Part shown: positions 10,601 to 21,761 of the stretch, one piece after another
Position numbering within the stretch: position 1 is the stretch's first letter
Layout of the letters: the number at the start of each line of letters is the position of its first letter
Origin: Clostridia bacterium
Lineage (GTDB): Bacteria > Bacillota > Clostridia > UMGS1810
Direction of reading: 5' to 3'
NCBI GenBank assembly: GCA_017416845.1
Contig: JAFQBA010000042.1
Span: forward strand, 1-61,983
Length of the DNA: 61,983 bases
Program-made: the position numbers and the translations under genes
Notes under the pieces: model-generated
Told to the model about the DNA's origin: nothing
What the model saw: the letters and a program-made list of their open reading frames with translations, nothing else
The model's database searches: none

Positions 10601-10797
10601 TCCGCTTTTGTGCCAAAAAGATACGGATGACCCTTTGAAATTGCAGTTTCAAGTTCTGTCATAATTTCAGCCTTTGAAGGTTCAGGCAAAATAGCATCTT
10701 CGGCTCTGACATCGCACGGCTTTGCAAAGAAAGCCGTAATCATTGAAACAAGCAATATATTTATAATAATTGAGCGAAACTTTTTCATAGTGTTCAC
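7645..10797 (-). CDS. Secreted heparinase II/III-like protein, tandem paralog with altered HGH motif
   Basis: This 1050-residue protein is closely similar through its core to the next gene downstream (ITRGFNAAW, SSWGTYQS, NNQAALIVAICYDWLYDYLS, FSTNNHGTVNNCSTF). The listed start is GTG 10797, 2 bp after the previous stop; ATG at 10788 (MKKFRSII) is equally plausible. A signal peptide leads straight into the toroid. A beta domain follows, then a DNRLRE-like domain (about 720-900) and a C-terminal Ig-like module with VKALLWDSDGAVLPI. The canonical HGH of the family reads HGQ here (codons 9525-9517), and VDAG reads TNPG. It may bind rather than cleave, or use an altered mechanism. It is probably secreted or wall-associated. 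The family is sure; catalysis is not. Confidence 0.8.
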   Translation of the reverse strand: MNTMKKFRSIIINILLVSMITAFFAKPCDVRAEDAILPEPSKAEIMTELETAISKGHPYLFGTKADFERISDLAFGKNEFLTKQYALIKEEALRYVSEAPEATDVSKSYITRGFNAAWDIVPKCAFVWLVEGDSACAERAWKEAEYFANLSSWGTYQSIDNNQAALIVAICYDWLYDYLSPTQRDTLYNALCAKHLNTVFELYHNPGADKFDTSFHQYYFSTNNHGTVNNCSTFIEALSIADRDRGFSAELMSYALKHTNSVLENMYPDSAWAEGLGYWNFVGPLLSRMLLSMKSAFGHCFGYDENSVIMNCGYFPIYIASSFGQFMYNDTEGYDYKENGCDKFVLGSLSGDRAIQKYAILNDNLSHPFACLVYEPDFDYIEAKDAELEKDRLFRNCDIAVMRDSWNTNQEIFAGMVVQDANSPHGQMNSGTIAFDALGERWVTNPGRDDYSLPGYFWYEERWQYYCNRAEGNSCVVINPETSGGQNPDAGDSIDRFEASDTESFAISDLTDTYSGQVSSYKRGIRLTDNRRRFVVQDEMNLKKASEVYSFINIYKSDIEIRENGKEIILSKGNKKVKLTVLSNQPYTVSIMDSVPLASSPDPDGQKDFKDIKKLAFHFENISRLNLSVSFVPYISGEDLYEFDKGSIIPMDYWTLSESGNLPSLKDLKINGETVDGFMPDNTYYEYFSDDENLRIDAFADDAYDVSIKHNQGKSYYQITVSEKNNENNKKNIYIFKYKRQDQGVVEAYHVHANGATSLISDFSDETVDGSSMVIYKLKLPKLKSGEKLSKFNFKFAMGIFYTSSYKHKPENARVVLYKMPREITNLKGMKYSSSIITEARSNPEKYAVSDYEIIKASAGVTNGGVGAHNVYHFMESDLTDYASECIDKKQTYLYVGVACSNIGTKFYGSTDGNYEGCGAKAVMDFNNYSEKFTVRNFGLVFADSKASCFDTQNFVSERFFESGAEGRALAELENNTCDTRNVIWIIASYSGNKLTGIVIERKTVSADSVSVTESPSFKIHHGTTLVKALLWDSDGAVLPIVKSQYAMVG

Positions 10798-10799
10798 CG

Positions 10800-13493
10800 T
10801 TATTTATACGCAAAAAAGCTGTTTGTAAATCCTGTGTTTGACTGAACAACAATTTTTATGTCTTTGTTAAAATCTTCGTATGTCTCTATTGCCAAAAAAT
10901 CAACCTTGGAAATTGTTTTTGTTTTGGTATCAAACATAATCAGCGGATGAGAAAATGTTATATTGTATTTTAACAGTTCCGATGTTGAAGTTATTTGTGC
11001 CAAATCCTTTTTGGGTGAACAAAGACCAATTACAGTTCCGTCTTTGCTCACTGCATTACCGAGAACTATATAGGAAGTTGACATAAAAGCCATTCCGGAA
11101 TCACCGGTAATAACTGTGTTGTCTTCAAGAAAGCTGTACTGTGTTGATGAAAGATTGGTTGTGTTGGAAAACTCTTTTGCCCCGGCTTTGTATACAAGAA
11201 GTACTCCGCTTACTTCATACTTTGTATTGTAGGATGCTTTTATGAGGTCACCTTCAGAAAGTCCGAGAGACGAAAAAATTCTGTCTTCTCCCGAGTACAG
11301 AGTAAGAGTATTTCCTGCATAATCAATCACTTCAATTTTTTCCGCCTCCATACCTTCGGAGTCTATTACAGTACTTGATGAAGTTATCATATAAAGTATT
11401 TCCGAAGAAGGTACACTTTCGGAAAGCCCTGCCGAAAGAGAATAGGTACTTACAAGATAATCACTTTCAAACCCATCTTTTTTTAGAGAATAGCCCTTGT
11501 GAACCTGATCGGGCATATAGACCATGTCTGAATATGAAGACATCTGTTTCACAACATAGTCTTCCTCATCTGCAATTTTGGCATCTGTCGATTCAGGAAT
11601 AATATAGTGCTTTGAATCTGATTTCAATATGAGACGGTCATTGCCTTTACCATAAAGTGTGCGGTTACTGCTTCTGTAGCGGATGTAGGGGTCAGGATTT
11701 CCGTCGTAGTGACTGACCGTTCCGTTATAATAAAGCTCCGAAAAGTTTCCGCCAAACAATGATGCTGTGTCATCGGGATAATTTATGGCACAAATCTTTC
11801 TTGATGCATCAAAGCTATAGGAAACAAGCCCTGTAAGCATTGATTTTTCAAGCCCGGCATCCTTTGGAAGTTTTTCGTAATTTTCCTGAATTGTATCTGA
11901 AAAAGAAATGCCGTTAACCGAAAAACGTTCTGAAAGTTCATAGGTTTTGATAATTCCGTCACCCGAAAGGATTCTCACAAGTATTTTCTCGCTAAGTCCC
12001 GATTTTGACAGTGAGGATTCAATGAGATAACCCACGTTAACAGATTCTTCATCGGTCTTTTCGGAGAAATATACTATTTTGCCGTCAGGGTTAAAATGAA
12101 CGCGAACAACTTCCATGAGCTTCACACTGTCGCCAATGAGATTCAAAGCCTCGTCTGATGCCTCAAATCTTTCGTTGTCCAGGAGCACATAGCCGTTTCC
12201 TTTACCTGTAAGCTCACCTGTGACAACATCTTTACACACAATTACTTTGCAGTAATTTTTATCCTTGCTTTCTCCAATCCAGAGAACATTATTCTTTTCT
12301 ATGGCTTCAAAACCTGTTTCTTTTCCGTCTTGCGAATAAAAACAGATTTGTTTTTGTTCGGGATCAAGGTTTACAAATGAGGATTTTTTTCGGGCATCGC
12401 TTACAATGTGGTCCACCTCTGAAATATTATCAACAACAAATTCCTCATAGGAATTTATGATTACTGTGTCATACTCCGATGAACCTCCAACAAGCTTTAC
12501 GATTCCGTTTTCAGGTATCATCTCTCCGAAAGTGTATTCTGCCTTTTTTCCGTTATACACAACAAGTGCATCGTGCGCCACAGCTTTAGAAGTCTGAACC
12601 TTTCCATCTTTTTCAAAGGAGTATCTGCGGTTTTCAAAGCCAAGAATCTGACCGGAGCTGATTTCCAGAACATTTTTATCCTCATATGCAAAAACCGATA
12701 CTATTTCATTCTTTTCATCAAAGAATATATCAGCTTCCATTCCGAAAAAACTATCGGTATCAAAATCACCTGACTTCAAAACACAATCATCCACCATACA
12801 AAGCCCTTCTCCGACTCCGAGTCCATCATCACCCCCGAAATACTGACCTGCGGTGAATTTGGCGTTTACAAAGCTTATGCCATATATTGTTTCGAGAAGA
12901 GTTTTTCCGCCTTCAATCAGATAATTCACTTCATTGTTCTTAAATTCCATTTCGGGAAGGTTTACTGTGAGCATATTATACATAAGGTTATATGCATCTG
13001 CCCAATTGAAGTTGTTACTGCCTACACCTGTTGTAAGACCAACCTTTGAAGCGATAACAGTGTAGCCTGTGGGATATCCGCCATATGCATTTTCGGCAAA
13101 CCCGTCATAGCCAAGAGCACACACTGCCATTTTTAAAGCCTCATTATATGTAATTACCCTTTCCGGATAAAAATTTTCCGATGCACTGATAATCCCAAAA
13201 TCGTAAAGATTGCTTATACTTTCATAAAAAGCACTTGTTTCATCAACATCGGTAAATGGCAAGTTGCTACCGTCTGATGAATAATTCAAGGAAAGGACAC
13301 TGTCGAGAAAAGACGAAAATTCTCCCCTTGTTAAAGAACTGCCGTAATCATCAACCGTAGGTTCAATGTCGAGGTCTGAAAAAAGAGTTTGTGCTTTTTT
13401 TGCTTCATGGCTTTCATAAGACAATGCCGACACCGGATAAGAAACAAGAGCAAAAACAAAAAATGCAAGCATAAATACGGTTATTTTTCTCAC
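10800..13493 (-). CDS. Large SLH-domain surface protein of unknown function
   Basis: The protein has 897 residues. A signal peptide (MRKITVFMLAFFVFALVSYPVSA) is followed by three degenerate SLH repeats over residues about 30-190 (LTRGEFSSFLDSVL, FTDVDETSAFYESISNLYDFGIISA, ITYNEALKMAVCALGYDG). SLH repeats bind pyruvylated cell-wall polysaccharide, so it should sit on the cell surface. The remaining 700 or so residues are beta-rich and match no enzyme I know. They contain recurring short units (GYVLLDNERF, VGYLIESSLSKSG, DTVIINSYEEFVV). The product at 55875-58508 has the same architecture and similar units, so the two are paralogs. It lies 3 bp after an SLH gene and 2 bp before a heparinase-like gene, so it is probably co-expressed as a binding or scaffold protein. 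Confidence 0.7.
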   Translation of the reverse strand: MRKITVFMLAFFVFALVSYPVSALSYESHEAKKAQTLFSDLDIEPTVDDYGSSLTRGEFSSFLDSVLSLNYSSDGSNLPFTDVDETSAFYESISNLYDFGIISASENFYPERVITYNEALKMAVCALGYDGFAENAYGGYPTGYTVIASKVGLTTGVGSNNFNWADAYNLMYNMLTVNLPEMEFKNNEVNYLIEGGKTLLETIYGISFVNAKFTAGQYFGGDDGLGVGEGLCMVDDCVLKSGDFDTDSFFGMEADIFFDEKNEIVSVFAYEDKNVLEISSGQILGFENRRYSFEKDGKVQTSKAVAHDALVVYNGKKAEYTFGEMIPENGIVKLVGGSSEYDTVIINSYEEFVVDNISEVDHIVSDARKKSSFVNLDPEQKQICFYSQDGKETGFEAIEKNNVLWIGESKDKNYCKVIVCKDVVTGELTGKGNGYVLLDNERFEASDEALNLIGDSVKLMEVVRVHFNPDGKIVYFSEKTDEESVNVGYLIESSLSKSGLSEKILVRILSGDGIIKTYELSERFSVNGISFSDTIQENYEKLPKDAGLEKSMLTGLVSYSFDASRKICAINYPDDTASLFGGNFSELYYNGTVSHYDGNPDPYIRYRSSNRTLYGKGNDRLILKSDSKHYIIPESTDAKIADEEDYVVKQMSSYSDMVYMPDQVHKGYSLKKDGFESDYLVSTYSLSAGLSESVPSSEILYMITSSSTVIDSEGMEAEKIEVIDYAGNTLTLYSGEDRIFSSLGLSEGDLIKASYNTKYEVSGVLLVYKAGAKEFSNTTNLSSTQYSFLEDNTVITGDSGMAFMSTSYIVLGNAVSKDGTVIGLCSPKKDLAQITSTSELLKYNITFSHPLIMFDTKTKTISKVDFLAIETYEDFNKDIKIVVQSNTGFTNSFFAYK

Positions 13494-13496
13494 AGT

Positions 13497-15200
13497 TTAT
13501 CCCTCCCTGCTTACAAATTTATTATTAAAACGAACAAGCATAACGGATATTTCCGCTCTTGTGGCATAATCAAGCGGACATATAAGTCCTTTCTCGTTAC
13601 CTTTTAAAATTCCGTTATTTACCAAAAAAGCAACAGATTCTTTTGCATAATCTGCCGTATTTTCAAAATCCTCTGCAGTAACAAGGCTCATATCTAAGGA
13701 TATATCAATACCCTTTGATGAGAGATAATTTACAAAAATAACTGCAATATCCTGTCTTGTGATATTTCTGCCGACTCCAAACAATCCGTTTCCTATTCCT
13801 GAAACAAGCCCGGCATTTTTGGCTCCGGTTACAAAAGGTGCATACCACGCGTCAAAAGTGACATCCGAAAAACCACTGCTTTCGTCAGATGTTGCAACCC
13901 CAAAGCTCAAAACTGCCATTTTCACAAATTCTTCTCGAGTAATAAAATCTGCCGGAGCAAAAATGCTTTCGGACCTACCCGAAATGATTCCTTTGTTATA
14001 AAGCTTTGCAATACTGTCTTTTGCCCACAAGTGATTTTCAAGGTCTGTAAAATTAAAAGATTTCACTTCATCCGAAACACGCACCGATGCAGTGGGAGCA
14101 GAAGATGATGAACCCTTTGTATCGGAAGATGTGCCTCCGTTTTTATCTTTGTCATCAGGACTATTTGCTTTGTCAATTGCTTTTTCAAAGAGTTTCACAA
14201 ATTCATCCCGGGTTTCAAAATCACCCGAAAAAAGTGTTTTGTTGACAGAAGTTTTTGATTTTAATTCTATATATTTTTTAACAAGCTTTTCTATGCCGAG
14301 AAGCTTTACATTTTCATCGTCGGTAAGAATTGTTGTGATTTCGTCTATATGTTCAACATTTTTTATGTTTTCAAGAACCTTATTTACCTTATTTTTTTCA
14401 ATAGCCTGTTTTAATTCATCAATCAGGTCTTTTACATCTTTTATTTCTTTTTTATCGGATTTAAAAATCTGCATTGTTGCACTGTAAGTTTCAACTTCTT
14501 TAAGCATTGACAACTCTGAGTAAAAATCCTTATCTTCCCGTGCTATATATTCAAGAGATTCATTTACCAAAACAGTCAAAAGTTCTTCATCTTCTGTATG
14601 GTCAATAGCAGCAAAGAGTGCAATTTCTTCGCATACATCAGAAAATTTTTCTCTATCTTTGATATAATCATCAGACAAATCATAGTTGTCACGACTCTCG
14701 GCGAGTCTTTTGAAGAACAAATCGCGGTCTTTCAGGAACTGAAGATTTTTTATATCAAGCTTAAATGCCGATTCTATTTTATTCCACTCTGATTTCAAAA
14801 CTTCACAATCTCTCTGCGAAGTTGCGGTTTGCCACAATCGTCTGAGTGTATCCGGTGAATAAAAATCAAATTCCTCATACAATGTTTCACCGCTGTAAAG
14901 AGCCGTAATCGCAACAGTGTAAGTTCCATCTTTTTTAATGGGAACATTCTTAAGTTCAATATGACCTTCATCAGTCGAAAGCTGATTTAAATATACTATT
15001 GAATTATCATCGTTTCCGGTGATTACAACAGCAACCTGCGCATACGAATGAAGCCGTTCGGTATATGTTATGCTCACAGTTGAATTTTCGATATCGCAAA
15101 AAACACTCAGCATATCGGTTTGTGCCTGCACAATACACGGAGCATAGCTCAAAATAAATGCAAGAGAAAATATTAAAATGATATGTTTTGCAAATTTCAT
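13497..15200 (-). CDS. SLH-domain protein with alpha-helical middle region
   Basis: The protein has 567 residues and starts at ATG 15200 behind GGAGG. A signal peptide (MKFAKHIILIFSLAFILSYAPCIVQA) is followed by a small beta domain (about 30-120) and a Lys/Glu-rich helical stretch (about 125-345). After a Ser/Gly/Lys linker (about 350-372), three SLH repeats form the C-terminus: NHLWAKDSIAKLYNKGIISG, FSDVTFDAWYAPFVTGAKNA and DYAKESVAFLVNNGILKG. All three carry recognisable TREEF- or TRAE-type motifs, so wall anchoring is credible. No catalytic domain is seen. Its gene lies just downstream of the MITE and 3 bp before the next SLH gene. Its likely role is a surface linker or spacer for the lyases encoded downstream. 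Confidence 0.75.
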   Translation of the reverse strand: MKFAKHIILIFSLAFILSYAPCIVQAQTDMLSVFCDIENSTVSITYTERLHSYAQVAVVITGNDDNSIVYLNQLSTDEGHIELKNVPIKKDGTYTVAITALYSGETLYEEFDFYSPDTLRRLWQTATSQRDCEVLKSEWNKIESAFKLDIKNLQFLKDRDLFFKRLAESRDNYDLSDDYIKDREKFSDVCEEIALFAAIDHTEDEELLTVLVNESLEYIAREDKDFYSELSMLKEVETYSATMQIFKSDKKEIKDVKDLIDELKQAIEKNKVNKVLENIKNVEHIDEITTILTDDENVKLLGIEKLVKKYIELKSKTSVNKTLFSGDFETRDEFVKLFEKAIDKANSPDDKDKNGGTSSDTKGSSSSAPTASVRVSDEVKSFNFTDLENHLWAKDSIAKLYNKGIISGRSESIFAPADFITREEFVKMAVLSFGVATSDESSGFSDVTFDAWYAPFVTGAKNAGLVSGIGNGLFGVGRNITRQDIAVIFVNYLSSKGIDISLDMSLVTAEDFENTADYAKESVAFLVNNGILKGNEKGLICPLDYATRAEISVMLVRFNNKFVSREG

Positions 15201-15246
15201 AATAACAGTATCCTCCGTTTTATAGAAATGTCAAAATACGGATTGG

Positions 15247-15536
15247 TAAATTGGAGTTTGTAGGGGGGTTTAGCACGAGGACGAAAGGCTCCCTTGTGTA
15301 AAGGGAGCTGTCACGAAGTGACTGAGGGATTGTTAAATAATAAACTCTCAAACAATCACAAATACTGCAATTGAGGCAGTTTGTTACAATCCCTCCACCG
15401 CTCACGCGGTCCCCGTCTCATCTTCGATTCGGTCGGCGATAAACGCTTGCCACCGGCAAGCATCGCCCCTTTACACAAGGGAGGCAACGCTCCGGTGCAA
15501 ATTACATCTTCAAACTCCCCGATAAACCCCAATTTA
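15247..15536. mobile_element. MITE-like element, about 290 bp, with terminal inverted repeats
   Basis: The left end AAATTGGAGTTTGTAGGGG (from 15248) and the right end CCCCGATAAACCCCAATTT (to 15535) are imperfect inverted repeats of about 24 bp, bordered by T and A. Inside are short hairpins (GGCTCCCTTGTGTAAAGGGAGC, CACGAAGTG) and AGGGATTGTT/AACAATCCCT arms, with no coding frame. It separates two genes of the leftward operon. A truncated copy lies at 136-211. Related CCTTTACA-AAGGGAGG repeats are, from memory, common in gut Clostridia. Confidence 0.75.
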
Positions 15537-15550
15537 TCTCTTTTTCTGCA

Positions 15551-18475
15551 TTAATTAACAGGACAAGTTCCAAACACAGTAAGAGGATTGAGAGTTTTCA
15601 TATTCTCCCAGACAAACACTTTTACTGTTTTATCATCAGAACCCACTGTAATTGCTTCACTTTCAATGGTGAGTGTTTCCGCCGCAGGAATTGTGCAAGG
15701 AACAACCTTAACCTCCGAAAGTTCCGTTTCGCTTTTGTATGTTGCAATTATCATATTAACAACAATATCCTTTGAAGTGTTGTTTTCAACTACAGTCACA
15801 CCCTTGACTGTTGCTCCGACATCGGCAGAGCCAAGTGTCTGAAGCTCGTCAAAATCAATTACTTCTGCATACGACATTACAATTTTGGGCTGATATGTCA
15901 CAATATCAATACCTGTTGTAAACTCTGCAACTACAAATTCTCCGCTTAATCTGTTTCCGTATGTATCCGTTGCACCTGAGAGAATTACCACTTCATAATC
16001 AACCTCCTGAGCAAGAGTTACAGGAGATGCCAGAGAGATTTTTCCGGTATATGCATCAACAACAAATTCAGCACCGGATGTCTGTTTGTTATCTTTATTT
16101 CTGATTACAACATTATCTTTGATATTTTCAAGTGTTGTGGAAAGAATAAACGAAACTTCTGTTACATTTCTTCCGTAAAGTGTAACAGATACATCAGATG
16201 TCTTAAATTCAGGTTCGTTATTTACAGTGTAGACATATTTTGCCGCCGCATTCTCAACCGCTGCTCCTTCGGTTTTGATTCCGTAGAATTTAACATTCAT
16301 ATTGGAACCGGTAAGTGCAATATACATATAGTCTTCGCCCTTGGCAATGCTTTCTCTTGCATAGCCTGTAACGTCCATTTCAGCACTTGTATAGGCAACA
16401 TTTGTTGCATATACGCCCTTCAATTCTTCTGTTACCTTGTGAGGACCTGCTTTGTAGGTTGAATGATCTGCCAGTACAGATTCAATATCGGAATATTTAA
16501 CCTCTGCAAGATTAAGTGTTGACGGAAGCTTGTAACCCATAACCACTGCATCGGCAGGAGATGTTGTTGCACCGGATGACCATACACCGATTGTGTATTT
16601 AAGCTTGAAGCTTTCGAGAATTGAGCCGTTTTTAACATTTGGAAGCGGCACTTTGTAAATAACTGCTTTGGGATGGCGTGTATCATCGGAGAAGTTGGTA
16701 ACGGGTGATGAGGAATCACCGTTTACAAAGTATGACTCCAATGCTACGGCCTCTTTTACATCCGCATTTCTACCTGTGGTGAAGTTTATTGTTTCTGTTA
16801 CTTCATAACCGTAAATGTCGTTTGCAGTTATTTCAAGACTGCACTCAGAATTTGCAGGGAGCTCATAATTGATTGTAACATTTTTGCCGTTATATACAAT
16901 TACATCCTCAGGAACATTTGTTCCGTTAACCTTAACAGTTGCCGATTCTATGGCATTGTTAAAGCCTATTGTTATGGGTTCAGACGGAACAACTTTTTCT
17001 GCACCGTTTTGGGGAACAGAGCTTTCAAAGGAAAGCGCAGGAGCATCTTTATAGAACACATAAGCTTTCATTTTGTTTGTATTATCCGTTGCATCGGCGG
17101 GATAAATCTGATATGTATAGTCAGCAGTAAGTGCAAAACAAATATCATCCTGATTTCCTGATGCAATACATTCATTTACATAATCAGTAAGGTCAATGTT
17201 GTATCTGGCATAGTTGGCAGATGATTCGCTCTGAACATATGTTATGGGGAGCTTATTTGCAGCAGTGAATGCAGAAGCAATGTCTGCATTACCTCCACCA
17301 ACATATACAAGAGATTCATCATTCCATTTGTCACCTGCAAATTTGTAGGCAATGGTTGAAAATCTGGGTGAACTATACCAACCGGTAACTCTGAGTACCA
17401 TTTTATCTATCTGTTTGCCTTTTGGCGGCGTAGGAATTGCAAGTCGCAAAAACGCATAGTTTGCACCTGTTCCGTAGATATATTTTTTGTCACCGGAGAA
17501 GGCAGTGTTATCTGCCTCGGTAATATATCTTGCATTTTTTATAGAAAGCTGATCATAACCCTTGAGATCTTTATCATCAAAAAGCATTGCATCAGATGCA
17601 GATACTGTAGTAACAGTTACTGATTTTGTAAGCTCTGAACCATAAATGTCCGTTACAACAACAGTAACTGTGCAATCACTTGATGCAGGAAGAGGATAGT
17701 TAATGCCAACCTTTGAACCCGATACAACAACCTTATCCTGAGGAACTGCATCTGAATTTATGAAAACTTCAGCACTTTTTACAGCATTGTTGAAATTCAT
17801 TGAAAAATCTGTATATGGCAAAACATCGGTTGCACCGTCTTCGGGAGTGGAGCTTACAAATTCAAACTCAGGAGCATCACCGAATTTCACATATGCTTTG
17901 AGCTTATCCTGATCATAGGTTGAGTCAGGGGGTAAAACCATATATGTACTGCTGCAGGTGAGAGCAAGACATATATCAGTATCGCCGTTTGCAAGACAGG
18001 TGTTTGCATAATCTGTCAAATCAAAACTATACTTGGTCTCATTTGAGCCTTCGGGAAGACTATATTCAACGGGCAAAACATTGCTGCTTGTAAAGAGTGC
18101 ATTAATAGCTGCATCTCCGCCTTTGTATACAAGCTCTGTATCTTTCCAGTCATCACCGGGGAACTTGTATGCAGCAAGGCTTGTTTTTGCTGAAGAATAC
18201 CAGCCTTTTGCTCTTAAAACAAAACTGTCAAGAGTTTTTCCATTTCCGGGTTTTGGAATTTCTATTCTGACAAACACATAATTGGAGCCCGAACCGTAAA
18301 CGTACATTTTGTTTCCCGAAAATGCGATGTTTGCGGTTTCGGTAATGTGTCTTGCACTTTTAATGTCAACTTGGGTGTAATCTGCAAGATCACTGTCGTC
18401 AAATTCAATGGCAAAAGCCGGTAATGATGTCAGCAACATAAATATTGCCAACACTGCGCTTAAAAATTTTTTCAT
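15551..18475 (-). CDS. Secreted multi-module DNRLRE/CBM96-like protein with Ig-like domains
   Basis: The protein has 974 residues with no recognisable catalytic domain. After the signal peptide (MKKFLSAVLAIFMLLTSLPAFA) come two near-identical units. Each has a DNRLRE/CBM96-like beta-sandwich of about 180 residues (ARHITE, FSG-K-YVYG, LVYKGGDA or LVYVGGGN, DLTDYANTCLANGDTD) followed by an SbsA-type Ig domain (SSTPEDGATDVLP or SSVPQNGAEKVVP). A third DNRLRE unit follows at about 575-735, then further beta modules and a C-terminal Ig-like tail ending near VFVWENMKTLNPLTVFG. DNRLRE/CBM96-type domains occur in wall and polysaccharide-binding proteins. It lies 47 bp after the beta-galactosidase gene and has an AAAGGATG ribosome site. 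Substrate capture is the likely role, by inference. Confidence 0.7.
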   Translation of the reverse strand: MKKFLSAVLAIFMLLTSLPAFAIEFDDSDLADYTQVDIKSARHITETANIAFSGNKMYVYGSGSNYVFVRIEIPKPGNGKTLDSFVLRAKGWYSSAKTSLAAYKFPGDDWKDTELVYKGGDAAINALFTSSNVLPVEYSLPEGSNETKYSFDLTDYANTCLANGDTDICLALTCSSTYMVLPPDSTYDQDKLKAYVKFGDAPEFEFVSSTPEDGATDVLPYTDFSMNFNNAVKSAEVFINSDAVPQDKVVVSGSKVGINYPLPASSDCTVTVVVTDIYGSELTKSVTVTTVSASDAMLFDDKDLKGYDQLSIKNARYITEADNTAFSGDKKYIYGTGANYAFLRLAIPTPPKGKQIDKMVLRVTGWYSSPRFSTIAYKFAGDKWNDESLVYVGGGNADIASAFTAANKLPITYVQSESSANYARYNIDLTDYVNECIASGNQDDICFALTADYTYQIYPADATDNTNKMKAYVFYKDAPALSFESSVPQNGAEKVVPSEPITIGFNNAIESATVKVNGTNVPEDVIVYNGKNVTINYELPANSECSLEITANDIYGYEVTETINFTTGRNADVKEAVALESYFVNGDSSSPVTNFSDDTRHPKAVIYKVPLPNVKNGSILESFKLKYTIGVWSSGATTSPADAVVMGYKLPSTLNLAEVKYSDIESVLADHSTYKAGPHKVTEELKGVYATNVAYTSAEMDVTGYARESIAKGEDYMYIALTGSNMNVKFYGIKTEGAAVENAAAKYVYTVNNEPEFKTSDVSVTLYGRNVTEVSFILSTTLENIKDNVVIRNKDNKQTSGAEFVVDAYTGKISLASPVTLAQEVDYEVVILSGATDTYGNRLSGEFVVAEFTTGIDIVTYQPKIVMSYAEVIDFDELQTLGSADVGATVKGVTVVENNTSKDIVVNMIIATYKSETELSEVKVVPCTIPAAETLTIESEAITVGSDDKTVKVFVWENMKTLNPLTVFGTCPVN

Positions 18476-18522
18476 TTAAATCATCCTTTCGTTTTTTATT
18501 TGATTTATTTAAATTTTAAGCA

Positions 18523-21495
<2,973 letters not shown>

Positions 21496-21505
21496 TCACA
21501 ATACA

Positions 21506-21534
21506 ATTATATTGCAAGCAAATTCCTTTTTCAA
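21506..21534 (-). promoter_or_regulatory. Promoter of the beta-galactosidase operon
   Basis: On the minus strand, TTGAAA (21534-21529), a 17-bp spacer and TATAAT (21511-21506) lie about 44 bp before ATG 21462. The spacer contains TTGCAA next to the -10. The candidate AraC sites at 21542-21607 lie immediately upstream. Confidence 0.7.
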
Positions 21535-21541
21535 TGGTAAC

Positions 21542-21607
21542 ATTTTGCATTGAATATAAGTATTTTGCACATGGTGAATACAGCGCAAAAATAATATAAC
21601 TATATTG
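21542..21607. promoter_or_regulatory. Candidate AraC operator with 20-bp-phased WTTTG/ATATTG repeats
   Basis: ATTTTG begins at 21542 and 21562, and ATATTG at 21602, all in one 20-bp register (the 21582 position is not matched). The first pair shares TTGCA, ATATAAGTAT and TTG in the same spacing with the site at 4415-4440. Both lie upstream of leftward polysaccharide genes, so they probably bind the same regulator, most simply the adjacent AraC protein. Confidence 0.6.
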
Positions 21608-21640
21608 CAAGAACAAACGTTTCTTGCAATATAGTTATAT
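21594..21640. repeat. Perfect 20-bp inverted repeat in the divergent intergenic region
   Basis: The arms at 21594-21613 and 21621-21640 are exact reverse complements around a 7-bp spacer (CAAACGT). Each carries TATATTGCAAG or its complement, so the repeat contains two facing copies of the proposed operator half-site. It is midway between the two divergent promoters. It may be a dimer site or a transcript hairpin. Confidence 0.8.
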
Positions 21641-21668
21641 GTTTCATCAAATATTCACCAAAAAAATA

Positions 21669-21697
21669 TTGACAGTCGTAATGTGCAATAGTATAAT
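21669..21697 (+). promoter_or_regulatory. Consensus promoter of the AraC regulator, with operator half-site in the spacer
   Basis: TTGACA (21669-21674), a 17-bp spacer and TATAAT (21692-21697) form a textbook sigma-A promoter 65 bp before ATG 21762. The spacer contains ATGTGCAATAGT, the reverse complement of the TATTGCACAT half-site found at 4415-4425. Occupation there would block polymerase, which suggests autorepression. Confidence 0.75.
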
Positions 21698-21761
21698 AAT
21701 ATTGTTAATTTATCCGTTAAATTGTTCTTGTCAATAATTTTTAATAAAAGGATGTTGTATC

